Source: an uncultured Verrucomicrobiales bacterium (GTDB taxonomy: Bacteria; Verrucomicrobiota; Verrucomicrobiia; Verrucomicrobiales; DEV007). Taken from it: 64,000 nt of DNA. The notes beneath the pieces were generated by a model, which saw only the letters and a list, made by a program, of their open reading frames with translations, made no database searches and was not told the DNA's origin. Below, piece after piece: positions 44,698-54,342 of this stretch. Both the position numbers and the translations under genes were made by a program. Position 1 is the first letter of the stretch. Each line of letters starts with the position of its first letter. The stretch is from NCBI GenBank assembly GCA_943789025.1, contig CALSSN010000007.1, positions 1 through 64,000 on the forward strand, given 5' to 3'.

Positions 44698-47220
44698 ATG
44701 ATGCACGCTTTCGCACGCTATTTCCGCTGGCTGCACGGGCAATGGCCCGCAGGCACGGTGGAAGCTCTGCCTGTGGTCGGCGATGGAGGGGTGACCAATG
44801 TCCCAGGGATCCGGGTGGTCGGTGACCTGAGCGGGATTCCTTTGCTTAAATTCTCCTCCCAGACCGGCAGCCAGGCGATTCTCGGGAGCCTTGCCGAGGC
44901 CAACTTCGACCGCCAGCGGCGCGCGGCGGATGCGGAGGCGGAGGCGGATGGTGGGAGCGGGCGGGTGATCGACGTCGCAATCATCGGGGGTGGGGTCTCG
45001 GGAGTCTCTGCGGCCATCGAAGCGAAGAAGGCAGGGCTCGACTTCGTTCTGTTTGAGGCGTCGGAACTTTTTTCCACCGTGATCAACTTCCCGAAAGGGA
45101 AACCGATCTTCACCTACCCCAGCGATCTGACTCCCGCGGGTGGCATCCAGTATGGCGAGCGCTCGAAGGTGAAAGAAGGCTTGCTCGAGGAGATGCGAGA
45201 GCAGGTGGAAGCGCAGCAGATCGAGGTGACCCGGGCGCGGATCGACCGGATCGAGCGGAGCCGCCGGGGGGGCGAATTTCTCCTCCACCACGGGGACGCG
45301 GCGGGCACGGTGACGCGGGCACTGCGCGTCGTGGTCGCCATCGGCCGGAGTGGCAACTTCCGGAAACTCGGCAGCCCGGGCGATGACCTCGACAAAGTGA
45401 GTAACCGGCTCCATGACCCCCGGGATTTCTGTGGGAAAAAGATCCTCGTCGTGGGCGGCGGCGACACCGCCATGGAGACCGCGATCGCGCTGACCACCTG
45501 TGGGTCAGAGGTCACCTTAAGTTACCGCGGGGAGGAACTGACCCGGCCAAAACCGGAAAATGTGGCCAGGGTTCGCGCCCTCGCGCGCGACTCGGAAGCG
45601 GCCCTCGCAGGCGGTTCGCCGAATTCCAAGCGTGTGACGGCCGCTACTACCACGACGGATCCCTCGATGCCCGGGGATGCTGCTGCTGCCGGCACGCTAC
45701 AGCTCGCCCTGGGAACCACCGTCCAGGAGATTACGCCGACTGCAGTCACCCTGCTGGCCACCAACGGCGACGGCGACGAGCGTACGCTCCCGAATGACAA
45801 CGTATTCGCCATGATCGGGCGTGAGGCACCGCTGGATTTCTTTCGACGTTCCGGCATCGCCATCTCCGGAGACCGTCACGGACGCTGGTGGGTCACCGCC
45901 CTGCTCATGCTGCTCGCGATGAGCTTCGTCTACCACTGGAAAAAAGGCGGCACCTGGCTGGGCATCCACGAATGGGCGCGGGAAGCGGGAATCTTTCCGT
46001 TCCGTCTCGGCGATTGGTGGATGTCGCTCGGGGAGCCTTTCACCGAGCCGGCATCACTGCTGGGAACTTTCGGCTACGTGGCGGGGGATCCAGGCTTCTG
46101 GTATTCCCTGGCGTACTGCATCATCATCATCGTCTTTGGTTTCCGGCGGATCCGCAGAAGGCGGACACCCTATGTCACCCGGCAGACGGTGACTCTGGCC
46201 ACCGTGCAGGTCGTTCCCCTGTTCCTTCTCCCGTATCTGATTCTGCCGTGGCTCGGGTTCCACGGGGTCTTTGATGCCGGGGTGGGCAAGGGGATCGCCG
46301 ACACGTTTTTTCCCGCCGTAGACTACGGCAGTGGCCGGGAATACTGGCGCGCCTTTGGACTTATTCTGGCGTGGCCACTTTTCTTCTGGAATGTCTTCAC
46401 CGACCAGCCACTCTGGGGGTGGCTTATCGTCAGCTTCCTCCAGACCTTCGTTCTGATCCCGATCATCGTGCGGCGCTGGGGGAAAGGCGCGTACTGCGGG
46501 TGGATCTGCTCGTGCGGCGCTCTGGCGGAGACCCTGGGCGATGCGCACCGCCACAAGATGCCGCACGGGCCACGCTGGAACCAGCTCAACATGATCGGCC
46601 AGATTTTTCTCTGGCTGGCCTTTGCCATTCTGGCTTTCCGTCTCCTCGCCTGGGCGCAGGTGCCGTGGGTAAAAGACGCCTACCAGGCGCTGCTTTACGG
46701 CACCCCGGGGAGTTACACGGCGATGCCGTGGTCCTACGTCTGGTTTGTCGACCTCCTCTGGGCGGGCATTCTTGGGGTGGCGCTCTACTTTCATTTTTCC
46801 GGCCGGGTCTGGTGTCGCTTCGCCTGTCCTCTGGCGGCACTCATGCACCTCTACGCACGGTTTGGAAAATTCCGCATTTTCGCGGACAAAAAAAAGTGCA
46901 TTTCCTGCAATGTTTGCACCACCGTCTGCCACCAGGGGATCGACGTCATGAACTTCGCCAACAAGGGCCTTCCCATGGAAGACCCGCAGTGTGTTCGGTG
47001 CTCGGCCTGTGTCCAGCAATGTCCTACCGGGGTACTCAGTTTCGGACGCATCGTCGGACCGGGAGGCGGAGGAAGAGGCGGCGAAGAAATCACGCGCACG
47101 GTGCTCGATCGCCTGTCAGCGAGCCCGGTCCAGATCCGTGAGGCTCGCGCGGGCGCGCTTGGTACCACCAAAGGCACCAGCAGCAGCAGCAGCACCGCCG
47201 CTCGGCAAGCACAGGAATAA
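44698..47220 (+). CDS. Flavin/NAD(P) reductase fused to NapH-like membrane 4Fe-4S protein
   Basis: About 840 residues from ATG 44698 (a gggcggggag site precedes it; the frame is open from 44596). Part 1 (about 90-390) is a thioredoxin-reductase-like flavoprotein: VAIIGGGVSGVSAAIEAKKAG and KILVVGGGDTAMETAIAL, with no redox CxxC. Part 2 (about 395-700) has several membrane helices and YCGWICSCGALAETLG plus VWCRFACPLAALMHLY, the paired cysteine motifs of NapH/NosR/CcoG. Part 3 has two 4Fe-4S sites: KKCISCNVCTTVCHQG and PQCVRCSACVQQCPTG. It probably passes electrons from NAD(P)H through flavin and iron-sulfur clusters at the membrane. The acceptor is unknown. Confidence 0.85.
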   Translation: MMHAFARYFRWLHGQWPAGTVEALPVVGDGGVTNVPGIRVVGDLSGIPLLKFSSQTGSQAILGSLAEANFDRQRRAADAEAEADGGSGRVIDVAIIGGGVSGVSAAIEAKKAGLDFVLFEASELFSTVINFPKGKPIFTYPSDLTPAGGIQYGERSKVKEGLLEEMREQVEAQQIEVTRARIDRIERSRRGGEFLLHHGDAAGTVTRALRVVVAIGRSGNFRKLGSPGDDLDKVSNRLHDPRDFCGKKILVVGGGDTAMETAIALTTCGSEVTLSYRGEELTRPKPENVARVRALARDSEAALAGGSPNSKRVTAATTTTDPSMPGDAAAAGTLQLALGTTVQEITPTAVTLLATNGDGDERTLPNDNVFAMIGREAPLDFFRRSGIAISGDRHGRWWVTALLMLLAMSFVYHWKKGGTWLGIHEWAREAGIFPFRLGDWWMSLGEPFTEPASLLGTFGYVAGDPGFWYSLAYCIIIIVFGFRRIRRRRTPYVTRQTVTLATVQVVPLFLLPYLILPWLGFHGVFDAGVGKGIADTFFPAVDYGSGREYWRAFGLILAWPLFFWNVFTDQPLWGWLIVSFLQTFVLIPIIVRRWGKGAYCGWICSCGALAETLGDAHRHKMPHGPRWNQLNMIGQIFLWLAFAILAFRLLAWAQVPWVKDAYQALLYGTPGSYTAMPWSYVWFVDLLWAGILGVALYFHFSGRVWCRFACPLAALMHLYARFGKFRIFADKKKCISCNVCTTVCHQGIDVMNFANKGLPMEDPQCVRCSACVQQCPTGVLSFGRIVGPGGGGRGGEEITRTVLDRLSASPVQIREARAGALGTTKGTSSSSSTAARQAQE

Positions 47221-47322
47221 CGCGCCACCGAGGGAAGAGGGAAGGGCAGGGTTGCCGCGCCTCCCTGCACCGCGAAAACACCAATCTGGTGGCAAATTCT
47301 CGATCCTCATCCATCTTTCACC

Positions 47323-48363
47323 ATGCAACGAAGACGCCTCGGCCGCTCCGGAATCACCGTCCCTGACATTTGTCTCGGCACCATGACCTTCGGGAGTCAG
47401 GTCGACGAAAAAGCATCCTTCCGCATCATGGATGAGGCCTGCGAGGCGGGGATTGATTTCTTCGACACCGCCGAGATTTACCCCGTTCCCCCGACGCCCG
47501 AGCTGATCGGGATCACCGAAGAAATCATCGGCCGGTGGCTGCGCGGAAAGCCAAGGGACTCGCTGATCCTTGCTACCAAGGTCACCGGGCCCGGGCACGG
47601 CTGGTTCACCCCGCCGGTCCGTCACGGCCGGACCAGCCTCGACCGCCACCAGATCCACCTCGCGGTGGAAGGCTCACTGCGACGTCTCCAGACCGACTAC
47701 ATCGACCTCTACCAGACTCACTGGCCGGACCACGGGATGCGCCACGACGAGACGCTGTCTGCACTCACCGAGCTGATCGACCAGGGCAAGGTCCGGGTGA
47801 TCGGGTGCTGTAACGAGACCTCCTGGGGAGTGATGAAGTCGCTCTGGGCTGCCGACCTGGCTGACTGCGCCCGCTACGACACGGTGCAGAACAATTTCTC
47901 GCTGATCAATCGCCGCTGCGAGTCAGAGCTCGCCCAGGTCTGCCGGCGAGAGGAGATCTCCCTGCTCGCCTACTCGCCGATCGGCGGGGGTGTCCTGACC
48001 GGCAAATACCAGGCCGGCGCCACCCCGGAGAAGGCCCGCTTTTCCGCCTATCTGAACTCGGGTGAGGCGCGGCAGACGCAGATGGCTAAGCGCTTTGTCA
48101 ACCCGCGCACACTCGAGACCACCGCCCGGCTTATGGCGGTGGCGGAGGATCTTGGCATCGCGCTGCCGACGCTGGCGGTGGCGTGGTCGAAGCAGCACGA
48201 TTTTGTTGCCTCCACCTTGGTCGGGGTGACTGCTGCCAGCCAGTTGGAAGCGATCCTGGCTGCCCGTGAACTGGTTCTGGATGCGGCGACTCTCGAGCGC
48301 ATCGACCAGATCGGGCGTGAGATCCCGCACCCGATGACCGAAGACGGTCTGCGGTGTCTTTGA
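47323..48363 (+). CDS. Aldo/keto reductase (Tas-like)
   Basis: A 346-residue protein. [20 protein letters not shown] is the family start, [20 protein letters not shown] holds catalytic Asp and Tyr, [11 protein letters not shown] the lysine, [12 protein letters not shown] the histidine, and [16 protein letters not shown] the NADPH loop. An insertion of the Tas type is present around residues 70-110. It reduces aldehydes or ketones with NADPH; the substrate is unknown. It starts about 100 bp after the fused reductase gene. Confidence 0.93.
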   Translation: MQRRRLGRSGITVPDICLGTMTFGSQVDEKASFRIMDEACEAGIDFFDTAEIYPVPPTPELIGITEEIIGRWLRGKPRDSLILATKVTGPGHGWFTPPVRHGRTSLDRHQIHLAVEGSLRRLQTDYIDLYQTHWPDHGMRHDETLSALTELIDQGKVRVIGCCNETSWGVMKSLWAADLADCARYDTVQNNFSLINRRCESELAQVCRREEISLLAYSPIGGGVLTGKYQAGATPEKARFSAYLNSGEARQTQMAKRFVNPRTLETTARLMAVAEDLGIALPTLAVAWSKQHDFVASTLVGVTAASQLEAILAARELVLDAATLERIDQIGREIPHPMTEDGLRCL

Positions 48364-48437
48364 GCCCTCCCTGCGACCTGGATTTATCATCGCTCTTCCA
48401 CCTCCCCACCTCCCCACCTGCCTTGCTCTCACTACGT

Positions 48438-48905
48438 ATGGACAAAACCCGGATCCTGCAGGCTGCCAAGGCGCAGCTCCGCGCCACCTTCCAGAAGCTC
48501 GACCGGGCCTCCCGGGACACCCGCGCCGCAGCCACCAACAGTGAAACTCGAGCCGAAGATAAGTATGACACCCGCTCGATCGAGGAAAACTACCTCGCCG
48601 ACGGCCAGGCGCTCCAGGCACAGACCATCCTGGAAGCGATCGCCACCCTCGACGCGTTCCACCCGCCGGCGCTCGCTCCAGGCGACCCCGTCACCCTCGG
48701 CGCCTTCGTCGAGCTCGCCATGGAACGACGCGGCGACCGGTGCTTTTTTCTCCTTACTCCAGCCGGCGGCGGGGAGGAAGTCGCACTGAACGGCCGGGAG
48801 ATCACTCTGATCACACCCGAGACACCGCTCGCCCGCCAGCTGCTCGGCCGGCGCGTCGGCGCCACCATCGCGGACCCGCCGGCTACGCTGCGCGCGGTTT
48901 CCTGA
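48438..48905 (+). CDS. GreA/GreB-like elongation-factor-type protein
   Basis: 155 residues from ATG 48438 (the earlier frame start at 48354 lies in a proline-rich, unlikely region). The first half is helical (ILQAAKAQLRATFQKLDRAS and ATNSETRAEDKYDTRSIEEN), the second an FKBP-like fold of the Gre C-terminus: VTLGAFVELAMERRGDRCFF and ITPETPLARQLLGRRVGATI. Related small proteins bind RNA polymerase. The N-terminal acidic tip found in GreA is not clearly present, so transcript cleavage activity is doubtful. It starts about 75 bp after the aldo/keto reductase. Confidence 0.7.
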   Translation: MDKTRILQAAKAQLRATFQKLDRASRDTRAAATNSETRAEDKYDTRSIEENYLADGQALQAQTILEAIATLDAFHPPALAPGDPVTLGAFVELAMERRGDRCFFLLTPAGGGEEVALNGREITLITPETPLARQLLGRRVGATIADPPATLRAVS

Positions 48906-48979
48906 GCTTTCAAATCCCAGGAATTTCTGCCAGCTGATGCTTCTTCTACCACTCCCGCCACTCCCGCCCCACCCCACCC

Positions 48980-49978
48980 TTGACCGACTCCGACCCCAAC
49001 AAGCCGATCCCAGTCATCCTGAACCCGAAGGCGCGGAGCGAGCGAGCGAGCGCGATCTCCGACCAGGTGGCCGCGCTTTCCTCGCGGATCGAGATTCACG
49101 AAACGCAGCACCGACGAGACGCAAAAGCCATGGCCCGAAGTCTCGCTGCGACGGGTCACCCGCTCATCGTTGCCGCGGGTGGCGACGGTACCATCAACGA
49201 AGTGGTCTCCGGGATCGCTGCGGTGCAGGAAGAACGTGGTGGTGAAGCCCATCCAACGCTCGGTATTCTCCCCATGGGAACGATGAATGTCTTCGCCCGG
49301 GAGCTCGGCATCCCGTGCCGGGATCTCCCTGCGGCGTGGGCTGCCATCTGCTCGGGACAGCACGCGCAGATCGACCTCTGGCGAGCCAATTCCAACCTGT
49401 TTGTGCAGATGGCTGGAGTCGGGATCGACGCGGAGATTGTCCGCAGGACGACGTGGCAGTCAAAGAAGCGCTTCGGGCCCTGCAGTTATCTGCTCACTGC
49501 GCTGCGGATGGTGAGACGCCCGGCTCCGAAGCTGCGGGTGGAAATCCCTGGACGCGATGATGACGACTCACCGCGCGACGGCTCAGCCGTAATCATCGGT
49601 AACGGGCGGCTTTATGGCGGACCATTTTCCTTCCTCCCCGCGGCGAACAACCGCGACGGCGAACTCGACCTCGTGCTGTTCCGAAAACTCAATGCCGCGG
49701 TCCTCCTCAAGCTCGGCATGGCCCTCGTCCGCAAAAGACGCTGCAGCTCTTCTCCCCATGTCCATTACGAGCGCGCCGAGGAGTTCACCGTGACATCCCA
49801 GGACGCCGAGGCGCACGCTTTCGAGGTCGACGGCGAGTATGTCGGCCACACTCCGGTCCACGTCCGAAAAGCCGAGTTCCCGCTCCGCATCGCCATCCCC
49901 AGCGACCCCGACAGCCCAGCCAGACCGGACGCAGGACCGCCGCGGCAAGAGCTCGCAGACGAGCACTTTTCCCCGTAG
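48980..49978 (+). CDS. Diacylglycerol / lipid kinase family protein
   Basis: About 332 residues. PVILNPKARSERASAISDQV, PLIVAAGGDGTINEVVSGI (the GGDGT ATP site), LGILPMGTMNVFARELGIP and VGIDAEIVRR follow the DAGK/YegS fold. FEVDGEYVGHTPVHV near the end is also typical. It phosphorylates a lipid such as diacylglycerol. The proposed start is TTG at 48980; no good ribosome site is visible, and an upstream short repeat (ccactcccgccactcccg) precedes it. Confidence 0.85.
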   Translation: MTDSDPNKPIPVILNPKARSERASAISDQVAALSSRIEIHETQHRRDAKAMARSLAATGHPLIVAAGGDGTINEVVSGIAAVQEERGGEAHPTLGILPMGTMNVFARELGIPCRDLPAAWAAICSGQHAQIDLWRANSNLFVQMAGVGIDAEIVRRTTWQSKKRFGPCSYLLTALRMVRRPAPKLRVEIPGRDDDDSPRDGSAVIIGNGRLYGGPFSFLPAANNRDGELDLVLFRKLNAAVLLKLGMALVRKRRCSSSPHVHYERAEEFTVTSQDAEAHAFEVDGEYVGHTPVHVRKAEFPLRIAIPSDPDSPARPDAGPPRQELADEHFSP

Positions 49979-50092
49979 AGTCAGCCTGCGGCCTTCCACA
50001 TTCGCACTTTCACTGACTCACTCACTCACCCATCCCTGCCACTCACCTGGCCCGAAGCATCCTCCCTCCTCGCCAGCTCCACGATCTCCAAC

Positions 50093-51238
50093 ATGTCTCA
50101 GTCCACGTCACCCATCCCGACCAGTTTGCAAATTACGCTCCCCCGCTGGTATGACCTCCATGCCCACTTTCGCCAGGGACCTAACATGCGCGCCTACCTC
50201 AAAGCCCACCGGGAAATGGGCTGTGCCGGTATCCTTGCCATGCCCAATACCGATCCTCCGGTCGCCTCGGTGAGTTCGCCCGAGACCCCTCTCGCGTGGT
50301 CGATCGAGGGTTATCGTGACCGGCTTCTGGCTGCCGGTGCAGGGTGTTTCGATCAGCTGCTCGTGCCGCTCTACCTGACCCGTGAGACCACGCCGCAGAT
50401 GATCGAGAAGGGAGCTGCTTCCGGCCTGCTGCGGGCCGCCAAATACTACCCTCCCCACGGGACGACCAATGCCGGGCAGGCGGTGCCGATGGAGGATCTT
50501 CTCGGGGGCGCCATCCTCGACGCCTTGGCGAGCTGCGGCATTCCCCTCTGTCTGCATGGCGAACAACACGGACTGCCTGGCGAGCGCTACTTCGACGCCT
50601 CTGCGAATGCCGAAGCTCAGTTTTATCGCGAGACGATGCCGCGACTCCTCGACAGCCACCCGCAGCTGCGTCTTACCTGCGAACATATCACCACCACCGA
50701 AGCGGTCGCCTTCGTCAGGAATGCGCCAGCCGACCAGGTCGCCGCCACCATCACCCCGCAGCACCTTCTCTTCACCGTCGGTCACCTGCTCCAGGGGCTT
50801 CATTACCACCTCTACTGCCTGCCGCTCGTCAAGTTCACCGCCGACCGCGAATCCCTCAGGCAGGCCGTCTCCGAGCCGGGACAGCGCCAGTTTTTCGCAG
50901 GCACCGACTCCGCTCCACACACCACCAAAGCCACCGCCTGCGGCTGTGCTGCCGGATGTTTCACCGGCGGGTGCGCACCGCAGCTCTACGCCATGGCATT
51001 CGAAGAAGCGGGAATCGATCTCGCTAGCGCCGACGGCCAGTCGCTCTTCAGCAACTTCCTCGCGACCATCGGGCCAGCCCACTACGGATTTCCTGCCAGC
51101 AAGGCGACCTTCTCGCTGGTCCGCGACCCTTCGTCCACCCGACTCCTCGATGCCCCAGAGGGGTCTGTCACTCCGCTCCCCCTCGGGCTGGGGATCGATC
51201 TTTCCTGGTCCCTCGCGCTCCAGCCAATTTCTGTTTGA
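50093..51238 (+). CDS. pyrC: Dihydroorotase
   Basis: A 381-residue protein. WYDLHAHFRQGPNMRAYLKA gives the HxH metal motif, ILAMPNTDPPVAS follows, and LLRAAKYYPPHGTTNAGQ holds the lysine that is carboxylated in PyrC (AAKxYPxxxTTN). IPLCLHGEQHGL, LTCEHITTTEAVAFV and FFAGTDSAPHTTKAT give the remaining metal and substrate residues. It closes carbamoyl aspartate to dihydroorotate in pyrimidine synthesis. ATG 50093 is the best start. Its stop lies within the non-coding lead of the acyltransferase. Confidence 0.93.
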   Translation: MSQSTSPIPTSLQITLPRWYDLHAHFRQGPNMRAYLKAHREMGCAGILAMPNTDPPVASVSSPETPLAWSIEGYRDRLLAAGAGCFDQLLVPLYLTRETTPQMIEKGAASGLLRAAKYYPPHGTTNAGQAVPMEDLLGGAILDALASCGIPLCLHGEQHGLPGERYFDASANAEAQFYRETMPRLLDSHPQLRLTCEHITTTEAVAFVRNAPADQVAATITPQHLLFTVGHLLQGLHYHLYCLPLVKFTADRESLRQAVSEPGQRQFFAGTDSAPHTTKATACGCAAGCFTGGCAPQLYAMAFEEAGIDLASADGQSLFSNFLATIGPAHYGFPASKATFSLVRDPSSTRLLDAPEGSVTPLPLGLGIDLSWSLALQPISV

Positions 51239-51324
51239 GCTCCCGGCGGGTGGCGACAAAAAGTGCGCAGCATCAGCCACCTCTGCCACCTCTGCCTCCT
51301 CTGCCATACGGTTCCGCTTGCGGG

Positions 51325-52350
51325 ATGGACCGTGCCTCATTAAGAAGAAACATCGACGCCATGGCTCTCTGCTGGAAAGACATCCGCCACCGAATCGAGT
51401 GGCTCGCCCTGAAGACGGTTGCTTCTGTGGTTCCGATACTCGGGCGGGATGCCCTGCCATTGCTCGCGCACACGCTTGGGTCCGCCGCCTACCTGCTCGA
51501 TGGCAAAAGCAGAGCCACAGCCCTCGAAAACCTTCGAGTTGTCTTCGGTGACCAGCATTCCGAAAACGAACTCCGAAAGATTGCCCGCCGCAGTTTCATC
51601 AGCTTCGCCCAGGTCCAACTCGATAACCTCTGGACGCCGCGCCTGCATGCCGACAACTACCTCGAGTTCGTCGACATCGAGTTCGAATCCCCCGACTTCG
51701 AAGCGATCGCCCGGCAGCGCGGATCGATCTGGGTGACCCCGCATTTCGGCAATTTCGAGTGGCTGAGCGTTATCTTCGGTCTGCGTGGGTTCTCTTTCAA
51801 AGTGGTCGCCCAGTCCTTTAAGAACCCGCATCTCGACCCAGTGATCACATCCAAGCGCGAGCACACTGGGCACCAGATCATTCCGCAGTCAGGCGCCATG
51901 CTGAAGCTTCTCCGCCACATTAAATCCGGCGGGCACGCCGCCTTCCTCATCGACCTCAGTCTCGCTCCTAACCGGAGCGCCACGGTGATCACCTGCATGG
52001 ATCACCTGCTCTGCACGACGAAGCTCCACGCCGAGCTCGCCTCCCGCACTGGTCTCCCCCTGATGCCGGCCATCAGCATCCCCAGACCTGGTGGTGGCTA
52101 CACCATGAAGATGTTTCGCCCGCTCACCGACCTCCATGGGCGCGACCCGCGAGAGATCGCCCAAGAATGTTGGAACGTCATCGAGCCGTCACTGCTGGCA
52201 GATCCCGCCCCGTGGCTCTGGCCCTACAAGCACTGGCGCTACCTGCCGGAAGAAAACCTGCGCGGCACCACCCCCTATCCAGACTACGCGAATCCGAATA
52301 AGAATTTCGACAAGCTCGCCCTCGAGCTCTTCGCGACAGCACCAGATTGA
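51325..52350 (+). CDS. Lysophospholipid/lipid A acyltransferase (LpxL/HtrB-like)
   Basis: 341 residues from ATG 51325; an ATG at 51361 (MALCWKD) is also possible, while the upstream frame from 51235 is proline-rich and unlikely. IWVTPHFGNFEWLSVIFG holds the catalytic H-x4-E of the family. LLRHIKSGGHAAFLIDLSL and LCTTKLHAELASRTGLPLMP follow in the usual order, and WLWPYKHWRYLPEEN ends it. It adds a fatty acid to lipid A or a related lipid in the inner membrane. It is preceded by a short CCACCTCTG-type tandem repeat. Confidence 0.88.
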   Translation: MDRASLRRNIDAMALCWKDIRHRIEWLALKTVASVVPILGRDALPLLAHTLGSAAYLLDGKSRATALENLRVVFGDQHSENELRKIARRSFISFAQVQLDNLWTPRLHADNYLEFVDIEFESPDFEAIARQRGSIWVTPHFGNFEWLSVIFGLRGFSFKVVAQSFKNPHLDPVITSKREHTGHQIIPQSGAMLKLLRHIKSGGHAAFLIDLSLAPNRSATVITCMDHLLCTTKLHAELASRTGLPLMPAISIPRPGGGYTMKMFRPLTDLHGRDPREIAQECWNVIEPSLLADPAPWLWPYKHWRYLPEENLRGTTPYPDYANPNKNFDKLALELFATAPD

Positions 52351-52404
52351 GCCATGCGAAGCGACTCGGGAAAAAGCAGACGCCGGAATAACTCCTCGCT
52401 CGGG

Positions 52405-53484
52405 CTAGCACGCGGAAAACACCGCAGCCTCTCTGCGTGCTGTACTTACGTTTTCCCCCTGTGTCTCGCCCTCGCTGCTGGCAGGCTCTGTGTTCTGCCC
52501 GGCCTGCTCGACAAGGTAGGCGGCTGCCACGTCTTCCAGTTCGGTGAGGCTTTCGACTAAGGACAACTTCGGCCGGAGGCACCTGCCGCCCACCATCCCT
52601 TTGCTGTAAGACATCAAGCGTGATCGCATTGCCCGCATGGTATTCAACTCGCTCCCGTAGCGGCCCGAGGCGATCGCCATGGCACAGTGCCTGCGCATGA
52701 ATGCCCACCGCTCGTCGTAGCCTACCGGATCGAGCTGCCGACCGGTCTCGAGGTAATGCTTTGCCTCGCGAAAGATCCACGGGTTTGTCATCGCCGCCCT
52801 GCCGATCATGACTCCCCGCACTGCAGTCTCGCGGAACCTCCGCTCGACATCCTGCCCGCTGGCAATATCGCCATTCCCGATCACCGGGATACCGACCGCC
52901 TCCGCGCAGTTCCCGATCACCTCCCAGTGTGCCTCGCCGCTGTAGCCCATCGACCGCGTTCTGCCGTGAATCGCCACCGCCTCGATCCCCGCGTCCTCAA
53001 GAAGACCACAGACCCGCGGGGCATTGATACTCTCGAGGTCCCACCCGATCCGGATCTTAGCGGTCACCGGAACCTGGCCCGCGACGCCGCGCACGATCTC
53101 ACGCGCTACTTTCTCTAACAATGGACAGTCCCGCAGCAACGAGGAACCGCCATTCCTGGCAACCACTTTCTTCACCGGGCAGCCGAAGTTGATGTCGATA
53201 AAATCCGGCTCTTTCCAAGCGATGATTTTTTTTGCCGCCTCGCCCATCGCCTTGCCGTCCGCCCCGAACAGCTGCACCCCCACCGGACGTTGCGCGTCGG
53301 AAAACTCAGTGTAGCGCCTGGTCCGATCGTCCTGGCGCACGATTCCCTCAGCCGAGACGAACTCGGTCACCATGACATCAGCCCCGAGTTCCTTACAGAG
53401 GGTGCGAAAGGTCATATCGGTCACCCCCGCCATCGGAGCGAGATAAATGGGGAGGGTGCCGGGATCTGTCAGCCAGGGAAGCAC
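52405..53484 (-). CDS. dusB: tRNA-dihydrouridine synthase (DusB-like)
   Basis: A 359-residue protein. LAPMAGVTDMTFRTLCKELG and VTEFVSAEGIVRQDD are the FMN and substrate motifs. FIDINFGCPVKKVVARNGG has the catalytic cysteine (GCP), VTAKIRIGW the flavin lysine region, and GYSGEAHWEVIG with IGNGDIAS close the barrel. It reduces specific uridines in tRNA. The C-terminal 60 residues (after about 300) are Glu/Ala-rich. It lies downstream of the amidase gene on the same strand. Confidence 0.93.
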   Translation of the reverse strand: MLPWLTDPGTLPIYLAPMAGVTDMTFRTLCKELGADVMVTEFVSAEGIVRQDDRTRRYTEFSDAQRPVGVQLFGADGKAMGEAAKKIIAWKEPDFIDINFGCPVKKVVARNGGSSLLRDCPLLEKVAREIVRGVAGQVPVTAKIRIGWDLESINAPRVCGLLEDAGIEAVAIHGRTRSMGYSGEAHWEVIGNCAEAVGIPVIGNGDIASGQDVERRFRETAVRGVMIGRAAMTNPWIFREAKHYLETGRQLDPVGYDERWAFMRRHCAMAIASGRYGSELNTMRAMRSRLMSYSKGMVGGRCLRPKLSLVESLTELEDVAAAYLVEQAGQNTEPASSEGETQGENVSTARREAAVFSAC

Positions 53485-53572
53485 TGAGGAAGCTCCGAGC
53501 CGGAGGTCCCCGTGTCAATCCCTGTGCCAGCGGCTCTCGGCCAGGTCGGGATCCACACTTTCCCCGCCTGCG

Positions 53573-54184
53573 TCAGCGGGTGTTCCACCGGTATTCCAGA
53601 ATCCCCTTGGCGATCCCCTCAGCGAGTTTCTGCCGGTGGCTGCCGGTCATACATTTCTGCCGCTCCCACGAATTACTCACGAAGCCACACTCAACGAGCA
53701 CAGACGGATTTTTCTTCGTTTCCCGGATGACATGGAAGCTGCTTTTTTTCACCCCGCGGTTATAGATCCTGGCTGAACTGCACATGTGTTTCTGGATTGC
53801 CACGGCCAGTGGTTTCCCTGCCTGGTAGTAATAAAACGTCTCGCCCCCTGCCACGGAACTGCGTCGCGTCCAGTTGTAGTGGATGCTGACGAAGATGGCG
53901 TTCCGGTAGCGGTTCCCTAACTTTGAGCGCTGGTCGAGTCGCAGAAATTTGTCCCGCGTCCTGGTCAGGGTGACTTTCAACCCGACCTGTTCCAGGATGA
54001 CTGCGAGGCGACGTGCGGTATCCAAGGCCAGATGCTTCTCGTAGACATACCCGTAGGATCCCCCTTTATCGTGTTCCCCGTGTCCCGGGTCGATAATCAC
54101 CCGACTGAATGCGGCATCTGCCCGTGGCAGCACGAGGAGGAAAATCATCAGGCCGACAAGTAAACTGGTGACGTTTCGAAACAT
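53573..54184 (-). CDS. N-acetylmuramoyl-L-alanine amidase (Amidase_3)
   Basis: A 203-residue protein with a signal peptide (LVGLMIFLLVLPRADA). RVIIDPGHGEHDKGGSYGY holds the first zinc ligands, VYEKHLALDTARRLAVILEQ the next acidic one, and AIFVSIHYNW the histidine. SVLVECGFVSN carries the final catalytic glutamate. It cuts peptide side chains from muramic acid in the periplasm. There are no LysM or AMIN domains, so this is a catalytic core only. Confidence 0.93.
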   Translation of the reverse strand: MFRNVTSLLVGLMIFLLVLPRADAAFSRVIIDPGHGEHDKGGSYGYVYEKHLALDTARRLAVILEQVGLKVTLTRTRDKFLRLDQRSKLGNRYRNAIFVSIHYNWTRRSSVAGGETFYYYQAGKPLAVAIQKHMCSSARIYNRGVKKSSFHVIRETKKNPSVLVECGFVSNSWERQKCMTGSHRQKLAEGIAKGILEYRWNTR

Positions 54185-54342
54185 GCTTCACTCAGGAGAA
54201 ATTCCTCACCACTGATGGACGCTGCAGACTCCGATGCAACCGCGACAGGGTCAAGAACTTCCTTAACAATACTTAAGCATTTACTTTTTACTCTTTCCTA
54301 CCCGGCCCTTGCCGAGAGCCGCCCGCCCCGGTAGATACTCAG

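Noticed and set aside
50108-51460. 450-codon minus-strand frame opposite pyrC
   Set aside because: PyrC on the plus strand is complete; long antisense frames are common in this GC-rich DNA.
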